NCBI RefSeq assembly: GCF_001649575.2
Contig: NC_051444.1
Location: 20,238,498-20,302,497, forward strand
Source of the DNA: Kryptolebias marmoratus
Lineage: Eukaryota; Chordata; Actinopteri; Cyprinodontiformes; Rivulidae
Reading direction: 5' to 3'
Length of the DNA stretch: 64,000 nt
Shown: positions 1-11,850 of the stretch, piece after piece
Numbering within the stretch: position 1 is the first letter of the stretch
Layout of the letters: each line of letters starts with the position of its first letter
Program-made: the position numbers and the translations under genes
The notes under the pieces: model-generated
What the model saw: only the letters and a program-made list of their open reading frames with translations
What the model was told of the DNA's origin: nothing
Database searches by the model: none

Positions 1-3000
1 TTCTTTCATCATGGAAAGACAAATTTGAACATTGGACAGACTAGAACCAGCCCAGCCTCACAACAGAACGTGTATTAGTAGCATTCCACAGCACAAAACA
101 TTGACGTTTCACAATAACACCTAAAAAAACTGTACAAGAACTATATTTTATATTTTTGAATACAGACTGACCAGAGTGAAAATATTAACATTTACTACTG
201 CAGCTATCACAACTTTTTATGATCAAGGCATATATATTGGATTTTGAGGTGGATTGTTCCGACACAAAATTTAGAAATTCAGATTTTTTAGTACAAATGG
301 AACGCACCATAGTGACAAAAGCTTACAGGAAGTGAAGAGGTTGAGAGCCAAATCTCAAGCACTCCATGAAACAGACCACAGAATCCAAAGGAGTTTGGCA
401 CAAGGTTTTATTTAATCTGATGACTTTTCATCCCTCGGATTCACATGTGACTAGGGTTAGGAGTTAAAGGTCTAGAGCTTACAGAAATGGATAATAAGAG
501 TTAGAAAACTCCACATAGTTAGGGCTACACAGGTTTCCATGATATGATGTGGACTCTACCCTACACTGAACAACAGCTTTGGTGTATGGTGCCATCTCAT
601 GGTTTCTGACAGTACATGGGTACATACAGTACTTTACTTACTTTCTGTTGAAACTTTTACATGTTTTGAAGTGAGACTTGGCTGGCTGAACAACAAACCT
701 TTGTCTACATTTAATCTTGACTGAACCTTTTCACTTCAGAAATCGAGTCTGAAAGAAAACAGCTCAGAGCGGAAACCCATTAAAAGGAAATGTCTGTTTG
801 TAATAGTTTCCTTTATTCTATTGTAAGACATTAGATATCGAAAATCAGGTCTAGCATTGCAATTTCCAAACTAAAACTGAAGCAGCAACATGTTTGCAGA
901 CAGCATGAGTTTTTTTTGGCAGGGTAGGTGTGAGGACTGACAGTAGCTGGACAAGCTACCGGGATGCAGTGAGAGGCAGTTAGGATGATGTCAGTCTGCA
1001 CCTTTTGGTAGTTTTATACTTTAAACTACCTGCTAGCGATGGAAAAACTTTGCCCAAACTTCCACCTGAGTGCCAGACTAAAGCAGGATATTTATGGTAT
1101 GGAATTGAAGTTATTGAAAGCGACCTTTAATGATCATAGAAAGACAAACATTCACAGAAGAAATTGCCAAACACTTGTTAGGATTGAGCTTTCGCCTTAA
1201 AGGGATTGGTATTTCTGTATTCTCCCAAATTCTAAATGGTCAGGTTGATTAAGATGTGGAACAATGGGGGGGGAGGAAAATGAGAAAATGTCCAGGGAAG
1301 CCCAGTAAAGTTCAGCTTAGTTCAGTGCAAATAACTCAGTAAAGCTCAGGACAAAACATTCTAAAAGGATTACTTAAGTGGTGAGAATATGAAGCCTGTT
1401 TGATGTGCTCACTGATGACAGATAAGTGGGAGGATTTAAATCAGACTTTTGATGATGACAGGGAGAGGAAAGGATGTGTGGAATGAGCATTTCACTGCCT
1501 GTTCATACATACAATATGTACTGTATGTGCTGTACTTGTAAAGGAGAATCAGGCACACAGATTTGGTTTTAAGGTTTGTTAGAAACTATTACATAAAAAA
1601 TACTCAGTTTTTTTTCATTTTGTTTTTTTTTTTCTTCTACAGTACTGTTTGAATCTAAGTCTTACTTTTAATTCTTATTGTAAAAAAGACTCCAGTTGTA
1701 ACACAAACTGCTAAGCTGTGTAACATATGGGTGTAAGATGTATGGGCTGAGAGTGAGCGTGTCTTCGTTTGACTGTTGATCTGTAGACTAGTGGACTCAT
1801 CACCATGTCTGTACACTCTTCTAGCAGTGACCTGAACAAAACCAGTGACATCAGCTCTCTTAGTTATTATTATTTATCGCGACAAGAGCATTTCTGACCC
1901 ATTAGGATGCTGTATTTGAAAAAAAAAAAAGTTGAAGAGCAGATTACGTGCATTTTGTTTGATATGAGTGGCACTCTCCGAAAGCACACTTGGTTGTTAA
2001 AGATTGCAACAATGCTTCCACAAAGAGATTTTTTTTTTTCTTCGTTTTCCTTTTGGGGCACTACTGTATTTTGTCACAAGTGGATAAAGTGTACTGTACT
2101 TAAAGAATTTGTCTTAAGGTCACACTGTACAGGACTTCTACATGCATATGTTGAATGTACGACAACGTTAAAGAAGACACTGAACTGCTCGTGTTTGGTT
2201 TGGTTTGCTTGTACTGCTCCAGTTTCACAGCTTGGCTCCTGAACAACCGAATGAAGTATTCACCTAAAACTGCTTGAAAGCAATACATGGGAGGTGTGCA
2301 TGTATGCGCATTCACAGTGTTGTCTTATTTTGGGTATGATAAAGGAAAATAGCACAGTTTTTCTTCTCCTAACAATGTTTTCAGATTTCATCTTAAAGTC
2401 CATTAAAATTTTAACATTTGAAAACAGCTCTTTGAGCGGTCTCAAGGTTTAAATCTGACAAGCTAGCGGCTAATCTGAATGCAGCCAAAATCAAAGTGGA
2501 TTGCTGTCATCTTAAAGCTGTACCATACACAGCTGGTTTTGCAGAACTATTATGGAATTTCTGCTGGATGTGACCCAGGGTGCGCTGAACGACCTACACT
2601 TTGCTGCTGTTTGTGCTTACAAATAACCACAGAATTCGATGTAAATATTTCAGTAATGTAAAATTGACAGTGGTGTAAAAGGTTATAAAACACTGTCTGC
2701 ATGAATGGTTTTGAAGTTTTGAAGTTTGGTGCTGTTTTAAGACTGTCTCAGTCTACTTTAGTCATGGCTGTGTTTGTGTTTTATCAGATGTAAACTCAAT
2801 TTCTCCAAACTGAAGCCGTTCAAAGAGCTCTGCTCAAAGCTCTTCCACAATATAAAGTTTGATATCTGAATTAGTGTGAGGATCTGAATTCACTGCCACA
2901 AGTCCTTGAGTGAAGGGTTTTTATAATACCCAGTAAAACAGACACTAAGGCCCAATTCAGACTGCTGGATAACAACTAAATATGTGTTCTACATTGTAGA

Positions 3001-3311
3001 ATGTTTAAACTGCAAGCATCCTGTTCTCCACAAGATTGTCTGGATTTAGGGTGAATATGTACAAAGAGCAAAACACAATACTCTTATTTTCCTTTAAAAT
3101 ACCCAGTTAGCACAAATATTAAACTAAACAATAATGCTTTAATGTGTCAAATAAGCCATGTTCTGAATTATCTGAACAAGCTAAAATTACTCTTCTGCTG
3201 CAGTGTCAACATGTCAGTTTATTGAGTGTATGTGGATTCAAGTAGGCTAACCAACTAAACTGTCACCTGTACATGCATAGAAACATACATTTACATGTGT
3301 GCTAATGTGCA

Positions 3312-3312
<1 letters not shown>
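1..3312. other. Unassigned non-coding sequence
   Basis: No gene, RNA or recognisable repeat was seen. The longest open frame is about 111 codons, has a lysine run encoded by a poly-A tract, and shows no domain. A pyrimidine-rich tract ending in AG near 1640 looks like a splice acceptor but has no partner donor or coding sequence. It could be intron, intergenic DNA or part of a long 3' UTR; the sequence alone does not decide. Confidence 0.5.

Positions 3313-3361
<49 letters not shown>
3313..3361. repeat. (CA)n microsatellite
   Basis: About 24 uninterrupted AC units. It is the longest dinucleotide CA run in the window and a likely length polymorphism. A spurious minus-strand open frame of 133 codons runs through it as a Cys-Val repeat and should not be taken as a protein. 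Confidence 0.97.
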
Positions 3362-3363
<2 letters not shown>

Positions 3364-4774
3364 TACCTTCTTCCAGTTTTGAGAGAGTTCACACTCTGGA
3401 CTATGGTTTATGGGAACAATCATTAAAAACATTCTTTTTATGAGTAAAAAAGCTGAAAACTCAACTTTCAGTAACTTAAATAGATTTTTATTTATATTTT
3501 CCATTTCTGCTTGTGTTGTCTCAAATGGCTGATGGATAAGCACCTTCTTTAGCAAATACAGTCCTTTTTGACATGCACATCTATGGTAGTAACAATCTAT
3601 GGTATAAGTCATTATTAAACAGAAAATACTCTTCTTCCCAACCTTCAAAATACAGTGGTAGGCTTGTCTTGTTTGCTTTGTTGTTTTTTCATTAATGGAA
3701 GTTTTGGTTGCTGAGAAAATATGCTATTGGCAGTTATATTTAAAGTTAATTTATTTTTGGTAAATCTTCTTAATCCTCCCCCACCCCCAACACACAAACT
3801 TGTTGTTTTATGGCACACAGTGGGGAATCACAGGCTTAGCTTATTAAAAGTTTAAGTAATAAGTTCTCATTTCAGAAAACACCTTGGATTTGTATTTTGT
3901 TTAGACTGTGCTCTCAGACAAAAAAGCAAACAAAACAACGTCCCTGTATCACTTTTGAAATATGGTTTTGAAGCGTTTTGCGAGAATGAATTTGGGAATT
4001 TTCACAAATGGTAACAAAGGGTTTGTCCCTTTGTTTGTTTACTCTGTCCCAGCAATGCTGGGTGGAGCTAATTGGTAATAAGCTTTTACAGTGTAGCTTT
4101 AAGCAAGCTGTTTGCTCCAAATTCCAATTTTTGTAATTCGTGGACGCGCATTCACATCTGCTTCCACTGCCCAACATGAAACTGCATTTCTTTACATCTG
4201 TCCATTGACTTCACATGGAGTTCTTCAAAATCCTATTTGGTCTGAAAACAACATAAAATTAGCAGATTGCTGCAACTTCCAAGTTTTCACCATCTGAACA
4301 ACTCAGTGACAGTATCACTAATGGTTAAACAGATAAGTTGTGTGTTGCTTTTAAAGCGCTGACAAATCACAGAAAGCAACATATAGTTGAGTGTAAATTT
4401 GGACTTTTTTTTACATTTCTTTACATCCCCTTTACGCCCTCATCATTTTCCTCAACCCCCATCTTCTCCAGACTCGCTAACAATACACTCTGAGATGCTG
4501 TGCAGCAGACAAATGAGAAAACAGTGCTTGTCACGGTGGAGGAGGGGGCCCCCATTGGATATAGTCTGTGTCTTTGTTTCTCTCAGCCTATCAAAGCTAA
4601 TAAAAAATAATTCTGATTAAGTCTTAATTTTCACCGCAGTCCACAGTGAATACACACTCAGCTCTGTTTATTATCTCTCTGTGTTCCCCCCTCCCATCCC
4701 TCTTTCCAACCCTCTGTGTCTCTGAACTTCATGCCAGCATGCACGTGTGCAAAGATGCGAGAGCGGGTTTGAGT
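3362..4774. other. Unassigned non-coding sequence
   Basis: Stop-dense in all frames with no recognised repeat. Pyrimidine-rich stretches occur near 4430-4470 and 4680-4720. Confidence 0.45.
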
Positions 4775-5045
4775 CGTAGTGGCTAACGCGTCCTAGGTGT
4801 GTTGTTCAAAGAGTTGGAATCGTTAGCCTGGGATAAACGCCTCCCTGGTGGGTGCAGTAACAGGAGCCATTTTCAAGGCAAGCAGATGGATGTCTAACAC
4901 TCCATCTCAACGCTAGATTACAATTTAATTAATTTTGATCAGGCAGTTTAGGACGTCTTTTTGGCAGCATGTCAGAGGCGGCTTATATGACTTTGATTGT
5001 TTCTCAGTGAGCTTCTGTCAAAGGAACGCTCAAGAGGGAGCAGAG
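4775..5045. promoter_or_regulatory. Candidate conserved regulatory block
   Basis: A repeat-free, compositionally balanced stretch that stands out from its AT-rich surroundings. It contains a palindromic homeodomain core (TTTAATTAATTTTGATC near 4924-4940) and several mixed-composition segments without simple repeats. Such texture is typical of conserved vertebrate enhancers, but conservation cannot be seen in one sequence. It has no coding frame. This is inference by eye only. Confidence 0.25.
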
Positions 5046-6254
5046 ATGTGTGTGTTGTTAGACCCTTTAAAAGTTATATGTAAAGCTTTGTCCACACCTA
5101 GAGGGGTACTTAAAAACAGCTTTTTTAAAATTGCATTTTAGCTTTTTATCCACGTGTAAATGCTTTTTTCTGGTGTCAGAGTGTGAGCTCTTTGTTTTAC
5201 AGAGCCATAGTATTTTGTGCCAAAAAATGATAACCTTGCTAAGAGGACTTTTAACTTCTTTATAAGTGAATGGGCAAATACTTCTGCCATCATATTAAAA
5301 TAAAAAAAGTCATATTGTTTCTATGACACAGAAATTACCATAAATATTGGCAAACTTGTGAACAAAGTGCAACATATTCAAATGTGAATGAACTTGCTGT
5401 TCACTGGTTTGTCCACAAAGTGAAAAACAGGGATCTGTCAGTTCTGTTTTATAAAAAAAAAGTAGTTACATGCACACTATGCTAAGTGACATGTAAGGGA
5501 AGATTATGAATGATAATAACAGCCTGCGTGTTTGCGACAGCCAACATTTACTTTCTAGTTACATATCTGGATGCATTCTGTCTTTATTTTGGGGAAGACT
5601 TTAAGAGCTGTGTGTACAATTAATTTTATTTGAACAAAGGAGGTAAAACCTGTTTTTTACCCATCTATGTGTGGACAAGACCTACATCATTCAAATGTTA
5701 GAGATGTGTACATAAGCACCAAGGACTGTTTCTGGCTGCATTTGTTGAAAAAATAAAACATTTTTTGTCAGTGCATTAAGAATCTGATCCCATCCAGTTC
5801 TATTGAAAATTAAACAGTTTTTGTTGGTCTTCATTTTAGCTGCAGCAGATTAGGTATTTCTGCCATTTAGACTATTTTAAGGACAGTTTCAAAAACATCA
5901 TCAAAACAGATTTAATGTTTTGAGGCTAGTTTTTTATTTTTTCTGGTAGCATTTCAGATCTTCCTCTAGTTTGGTTGTTCATTTGGTCTTAGAGTTGTGC
6001 AGGCATTGTTGATTAATTGTGAAATGTTTTTTGTTTGTTTGTTTTTCTAGAAGTGAGAAACAATAGCCCAGAACTTAACTCTTAAACTGCCTAAAGCTGG
6101 AGACTCAATCAAAAAGAAAGAAGCAGCCAGCAATGCAAGAAGGAAAAGCCACTGAGATTTTAGAAAGTTTGAAAATCTTGTGTTGTGAAGACTGATTGAG
6201 ATGCATCAGCCACTCTGTCTTCTTGATTTGTTTATAATTATTTGTTTATCTTTT
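5046..6254. other. Unassigned non-coding sequence
   Basis: AT-rich sequence with short A and T runs; no gene, RNA or known repeat recognised. A TTTG-rich tract lies near 6028-6045. Confidence 0.45.
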
Positions 6255-6465
6255 TCCCAGATATGGCATAATTGGATTAAAACTAGAGCAGCTGAGATTA
6301 GCTGTTTGATTGACACAATCAGCCAGAGCTTCTCTCATCGCGTAAACTTCTTGACCCGCCTCATAACAGTTTCCCTGGTAATGAAGATTGTTAGGGAGCT
6401 GGGCAATTTTCATTGCGGGCATTATCTCACAGCACAAATTCACCAATGAAAATCTATGTGCAAGT
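6255..6465. promoter_or_regulatory. Candidate conserved enhancer with homeodomain and PBX-type sites
   Basis: This block combines several developmental transcription-factor cores in about 200 bp: TAATTGGATTA at 6269-6279 (homeodomain core joined to an OTX/PITX-type GGATTA), a CAGCTG E-box at 6289-6294, and TGATTGACA at 6307-6315 (the PBX/MEIS-type core). Further ATTA/TAAT cores lie around 6378-6390 and 6419-6424. It has no repeat features and no convincing coding frame: the overlapping open frames of 66 to 82 codons on both strands show no domain. A tract ending in CAG at 6260 resembles a splice acceptor, so an exon is the main alternative. Function is inferred from site clustering only. Confidence 0.35.
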
Positions 6466-6519
6466 TACATGGACAGCAGCAGTGTTTTGTTTATGTCTTC
6501 AGTTCTCTATGACAAGTAC

Positions 6520-6576
6520 ACACACACAAAAAAAAAACAAAAAAAAAAAACAATATGTCATTCTTTTTTTTTTTTA
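6520..6576. repeat. Low-complexity CA / poly-A / poly-T tract
   Basis: A short CA run passes into two long A runs broken by single C bases, then a T run of about ten. The A and T runs are complementary and could fold back. Probably slippage-derived. Confidence 0.8.
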
Positions 6577-6693
6577 ACAATTGCTAGTTTACAATTGTTT
6601 GTTTTTGTAATCAGACTAAAAGAAGCAGCATAAAATTGTTGCACACAACCCACTCCTTAAGCCATCTGTCCACATTATATTGATTTATTTATC

Positions 6694-6716
6694 TGTGTGT
6701 GTGTGTGTGTGTGTGT
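6694..6716. repeat. (TG)n microsatellite
   Basis: Eleven or more TG units, followed by a degenerate TG-rich stretch to about 6731. Confidence 0.95.
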
Positions 6717-6731
6717 CTAAGAGTGTGTGTT

Positions 6732-8020
6732 GCACAAGGACACGTGGTTAAACCCCTACTGTTCCTCCCTTTCACTTCCCACACACAATCTGTCAATCCT
6801 CGCTGTCTAATACTGAATAAATCCAACGTGCATTCACAGACACACACTTCTACACACTCGTCTGAAGCGAAGATGACAAAGGTAGATCCTCGGTGGCCGC
6901 ACAAGGTTTCACTGATGTCCTCTAGGGGGCTCATGATGTAACCCGCTGTAACTTCCTATCAAACAGTCACCCAGAACCAAGTAGCCGAAGCGGCCTGCAG
7001 GTGCCACTGTCGCTGTAACTAAACTGAATGTCTTTCTGTCTTTACTGCAGCTCTCTGTAGCGTCTCTCGCTCTCTTTCTCTTCTGCTTCCTCAACAGCAA
7101 ACATCTGAACTCTAAAAAAAAAAAAAAAAAAGAACCCACTAAAGTCACCAGTGAGACAATTCCAATGGGGCTTCTTTGTTCAACATTGTGACAAGTCTGA
7201 ACACCTGCTCATTCAAAGCCATCTTTTCTTCCTCTCCTCCCCTCAGAGTAGCCCTGCAGTCACTGTGCTCTTGTCTCTTTTCTCGCTGCCCCGTTTTAGT
7301 CTGTTTTTAATTTATTGTGAATTGATTTCTAAGGTTTTCTCCTTGTTACTGAAGATACAGTTTTCTTTTCTTTTTATTCTTTCTTTTATTTTTGTGAAAT
7401 TGACCCTTTTTTGTTAACTTCAGTCACTGCTAATGTAACAAAACGCACTGTGATGATTCCAGTATTAATAAAAGTTGTACCTAAACTGTGTCCCTCTGCG
7501 TAGTTCTGCTCTTATTGTTCAGGATCTACAGCAAAGGTCCTGAACGTGTATGGGTGTGCACCAGGATCAGGTGTTTGGCTTTTTCTTCTGGACTCAGTGA
7601 ACCAGTTAATTCATGCCAGCATAAATCAGGTACTTTCACCATGCAGACTTTTGTGATAAAATTGCTGAGGAAGACAGAGCCGTTACTCAGAGTCGTGTCA
7701 TAAACATGTCAGAGGAGCCAATAAAATGCACCTTAATAAAGCTTTTAGTGTGCTTTCTAAAAGTTTGTTTTCTTAGCTTAATAGTTGGTGTTTCGTGCGA
7801 CAGCCAGTCATGAGGAAATGAAAACCAACACATCACGCTTTATTTGTATCAACAGCTTACTCATATCAATACTGTGTGCATTTTTAGATACATTTTTTTT
7901 TCAAAATCTGTCACTTTAACTTTAAGCTATTGATAATACCACATGATAACAGCATCAACACAGTAAAAAAAGAGAAAGAAAACTACCAAAATGTGTTTTC
8001 TGACAAAGCAGGAGAATGTG
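6732..8020. other. Unassigned non-coding sequence
   Basis: No gene could be supported. Points of note are a run of 18 A at about 7116-7133, a pyrimidine-rich tract ending in TGCAG near 7050 that resembles a splice acceptor, and an AATAAA at about 7467 followed by a GT-rich stretch, which could be a polyadenylation signal on the + strand. The reading frames after the acceptor-like site are short and unrecognised. These signals are too common in AT-rich DNA to call a gene. Confidence 0.4.
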
Positions 8021-8034
8021 AATGAAATATAAAT

Positions 8035-8211
8035 GACTTTTTTTTTCCTTTCAGCTGCTCCCTTCTGCAGGGGCGGCCACAGGGAGCGAACTTGCATGAA
8101 AGATTTGGCAAGTGTTTTACCTCGGATGCCCTTCATGACGCGACCTGAGCTCAAATCTGCAGCCTCAGGGTTACAAGACCGTGGCACTGACCACCGAGCT
8201 ACCGCAGCCCC
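8035..8211 (-). mobile_element. tRNA-derived SINE, nearly full length, with target-site duplications
   Basis: Read on the minus strand, the element starts with a tRNA-like head: TAGCTCGGTGG (8191-8201) is close to a Pol III A box, and a degenerate B box lies at 8147-8158. A body follows with the segments GGCATCCGAGGTAAAAC and GCCAAATC and a 3' end reading GGGAGCAGCTGAAAGG before an A-rich tail (a T run on the + strand), a layout shared by abundant fish SINEs. The imperfect direct repeats aatgaaatataaat (8021-8034) and aacgaaatataatt (8212-8225) match at 12 of 14 positions and fit a target-site duplication from LINE-mediated insertion. The divergence suggests an old insertion. Exact family name not assigned. 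Confidence 0.85.
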
Positions 8212-8225
8212 AACGAAATATAATT

Positions 8226-10374
8226 GGCCTAAAATGTTCAAATTTGAAGCAATTATTAACTGACGTCACACTGTTACTTATTTTGCCTCGTATGCAAGTG
8301 CATCTAGAAATACCAGTTACCTACAGCCAAATGTTAAAAAAAAACATTTAGTGAAATGTGAAGTCCTATGTCATATATGACATATTACAGACATAATGAG
8401 TTCCTGTTACACGTATTGTGTATGTATTAGGTCAAATAATGGGAAAGTTACAGCATTCCATGTCCTAAGATCACTAATGCTGTGTAGCCTCAGTGTAAAC
8501 GCATCACTGTTGTTGTTGGTGTGGCCTTTTGGTCTTACCTTCCACCTTGTTGCTGCTTATCTGTCATGTTCACAAGTGGGTAAAAAGGAGAAGCCCATGC
8601 TTTGGCCAAAGTGAACACAATTTTTTTTAAGCTTCAGATGTTTAGAGTGTTTTGTGAGCAACAAGTCAGCGGGACATTAAAGACTTTCATTGTGGAAGTT
8701 GAGTGACTGAGTCCCACTGCTGTCTTGATGCTGCTGCCGCAGTGATATCTTGTGGGTTATTGCCTTCGTAGTTTTGGAGTTTACCCAGTATGAGCGCACA
8801 CATGAGCCTTGGCAACAGCTGCTATTTGTTCCAGAACATCACAACAAGCAGCACCTGTGCGTTTTACCAACGACACGCCTGAGTCAACATCAAAAAAGGA
8901 CAGAGGTGAGTCTATAATCCCACAAACAGCAGCAGTAGTACACAGCTGCTTGTCAATCATAATATGAGACCATGAGAACATGATATTGTGTAATGGTATC
9001 ACTGGGTCACAGATATGGTAATTTTGTCATTAAGGCGTGTGTGTGTGTGTGTGTGGGGGGGGGGAGTATATGTGATGTTTTAAAATTACTGTGTTCATGC
9101 CACATAATGTATGCAGATGACCAATAAATCAGTGGCAACCCAGCCTTGCTAAAGATCACGCTGTGTGCTGCAGGATTAGATATGTAAAACATGATGTGAC
9201 ATTATTTCCCTACAGCCAAGTTTCTCATTACACTTTATAAACACAAGGCAGATACATAAAGGGGATATTAGTTTTAACATCTCACTGGATAAAATCAAAC
9301 ACAATAAAGAGCTGAATATATTTTGTATTTCTATTTACATCAAAATAACAAATCTCATAATTCTTCAGCCTCATTTATTCTAATTTACTGCTTTTGTTAG
9401 TTTCTTGTTCCACATGCATCTTGTTAATACAAATTACATGTCAATTTCATCTGGGTTTGATTTTAAAAGCTCACCTACAAAATATTGCTTGCATGTAGAA
9501 AAAGAAATAATAATGTGTCCATTTTCGAAGTAGCATTATGGATTTGCTGGATGGCAGGTTTAGCAGGATTGTCTTTGATTATTGAAGAGTTTTGTTCTAA
9601 AACTTCTGCTCCTGATGAGGCTGCTAATAATGATGATGAATCAGTTGTTCTTTTCTCCAACAGAGTGTTTAAAGGCACAAAGCTCTGCTGAGATGTGCGC
9701 TTTTTTTGTTTTACATAACTGTCAAAATGCAACCAATTTGCAGTCCCATGAGAAGTTAGGATTAATTTAAAGATTGCAGCATCTCCTGCTTAGAACCTTT
9801 AAAGATGCAATCAAGGACAAAAACTTTTTTTTTTCTATTTTAAGCTTAGGAACTTTTAATTTCTTTAAAAAGTTAGACTCTGGCTGAAATGGTTTCTGCT
9901 GCAGAAATAAAAGTTGTGCCATTAGTTTAATGGACTTAATCCTCTTCTGGTACAGAATAACTGTTTACAGCTAGATGTTTCTAAGATTTGGTTCCTACAA
10001 TGTCACATTTTGAAGCTTTAAATAAAAAGTTGATGACCTCATTCACAGTAAAGAATCATGCTGACCACCAGTACTGTTAAGTTAAGACCTCAGCAGGTAT
10101 GCATTTAGTCAACATTTAATGAAAAGAAAACCTGTTTATTTTTCAATAAGTTCATTAATATATATAATTCAAACAGGCTTAATTCTTTAGAGAAACCCTG
10201 TCCATTAAAATCACTGGTTTTAATTTATAATAAAAACATATTTGTAATAAAATAATCTGAAAATAGCTTGTGTAATTTCACTTGAAAGTTCCAACACTGA
10301 TAATGTTTCCAAGTTCATAAAAAACAAGTCAAGTTTTGGTGTTTGTCAAAACCTGACTGATTCAGTAGTTCTGA
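8226..10374. other. Unassigned non-coding sequence with one GT/G tract
   Basis: AT-rich sequence without a gene or recognised transposon. It holds a short GT repeat that runs into a run of ten G (9036-9064) and a T run near 9825. Open frames of 60 to 85 codons on both strands have no domain and no splice context. Confidence 0.45.
9036..9064. repeat. (GT)n followed by poly-G
   Basis: About nine GT units followed by ten consecutive G. The G run on this strand is prone to slippage and sequencing error. Confidence 0.93.
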
Positions 10375-10600
10375 GGCCCAGATTCACTATTATTGCACTG
10401 CAGGTGATATCTGCTCCATATTTCCTTCTTCATAAGCTATCCCTAATTGCTCCATCGTATTCAGAAACCAAACAGTGCTAATTATGTGCTGTCACAAACA
10501 CCCATCAAGTTCAGCTGGTATGAGCAATTTGTCCTCTTTTATCGTTGTCTTTGCTGCACAATTTAAAGATGAATGTCTGTCACAGACACATAAGCAACAA
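10375..10600. promoter_or_regulatory. Candidate conserved regulatory block
   Basis: A repeat-free stretch containing several TAAT/ATTA-like cores (CTAATTGC near 10443, GCTAATTATG near 10478) among mixed-composition sequence. It carries no coding frame and no transposon feature. The texture resembles known developmental enhancers of vertebrates; this is a visual judgement without alignment. Confidence 0.25.
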
Positions 10601-11649
10601 ATGTGACAAAAAAAAAGATGGCTACTCACAGAGAGCTGGAGGTTCTAATAAATGAAGTTCAGAGACAACTACATGAACATTTAAATGCACCAGGAAGGAA
10701 TTGTGTTCAAGATGGCATTTCTAAACCAATACCACAACACTGATCAATACTGCATCCTTATTTTTACTTAATAAATCAAAAAAAGGTTCTTTTGAACTCC
10801 CCATAGGGAGGGTCTGACAAGTGCCCCCTTACCCTTAGAGCATCTGCAGGCCAGGGGAGGATGAGGCTGTGTGGGGTGGGGGTTGGTTGTAGGTTCCAAT
10901 AAATATAAATCTCTAAGAATTATTACTATAAATTATTATTATTACTGTTCATTAATACTAGATCTCTGTATGAGAAGTGTTGTCTGTTTAAATGTTCTCT
11001 AATCAGGTTTGACACTCTGCACCAACAACCCAACTTTACACATTTCTTGATAATTCTTTTGTAGGCGGATGCACACAATCCAAACTTGTGCCCACAAAAG
11101 CCGTGCAAACTGTTAGTGAATCTGGGCTCGAGTGTTTTATCACCTCCCCCAGGTCATTAAAGATGAAGCAGATGTACAGTACATCACTCAGGATACTGGG
11201 GAAAAAAAAGGAAATCAAACGTGTTCCTTTGTGTGCTGGTAGGGGGCGCCCACGACTTTTATTGCAACACATCTTAGTCAATATGAAGCTGAAGCAGACA
11301 AGGCAGATGAGTTTCAAAGGCGCCCAGGCTTCACTTCCTCCAAAAATACAAGAAGATTATCAGTTTTTTGTTTTTTAAGCTTAAGCAAGTTGCTTAAAGT
11401 GTGAATTAAACAGTTGTGTTTCTATGAATAATATTAATACTTTTGATTATCATTCTTTAAGTTTCTGGAGATGTGTGTTCAGTTTCCACCCAACTCAACA
11501 AAAGCCTACAGGCTATCATCTGCCGAGAATCAGTGAAAAGTCTCTGAAGCAACTCTCTTCAGCTGGTCTTGATTAAACGACAAAGACGGAACAAGGACAC
11601 ACTGCTTTTACTTAACACCAACTCCCATATTGCCAACACAAACCACACA
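10601..11649. other. Unassigned non-coding sequence
   Basis: No gene or clear repeat. A GC-richer patch lies at 10800-10900 within AT-rich surroundings. Opposing open frames of 93 and 96 codons near 11036-11378 overlap each other and show no recognisable domain. Confidence 0.45.
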
Positions 11650-11850
11650 AAGAACTTTAATTAAAAATATGTGGGCCACAATTAATCTGAGGGAGGCATG
11701 TTTCCTTCAGACTCACAGCAGCTTGAGACTGTGTGCTTGTAGCTCTGCTTTTAGTGAAAGCGAGTGCATGCAGGCACAAGGCTGAAATGCTAATAAAACA
11801 AGAGGGAGGATGTCTGCTGCTCTGTTCTTCTCACACCTGGTCAGCAAATG
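11650..11850. promoter_or_regulatory. Candidate conserved regulatory block
   Basis: Contains two homeodomain-type cores close together (TTTAATTAAAAATATG near 11656 and CACAATTAATCTGAGG near 11679) followed by about 150 bp of balanced, repeat-free sequence without an open frame. Enhancer role is inferred only. Confidence 0.22.

Noticed and set aside
3247..3648. 133-codon minus-strand frame
   Set aside because: It runs through the CA microsatellite as a Cys-Val repeat; no domain or splice context.
7033..7140. Possible exon after a TGCAG acceptor-like site, ending in an 18-A run
   Set aside because: No protein recognised, no donor, and the A run alone does not show a processed retrocopy.
7460..7500. 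Polyadenylation site (AATAAA near 7467 with GT-rich downstream)
   Set aside because: No upstream coding exon or transcript evidence; the motif is frequent in AT-rich sequence.
8033..8263. Short frames on both strands around the SINE
   Set aside because: They are translations of the SINE body.
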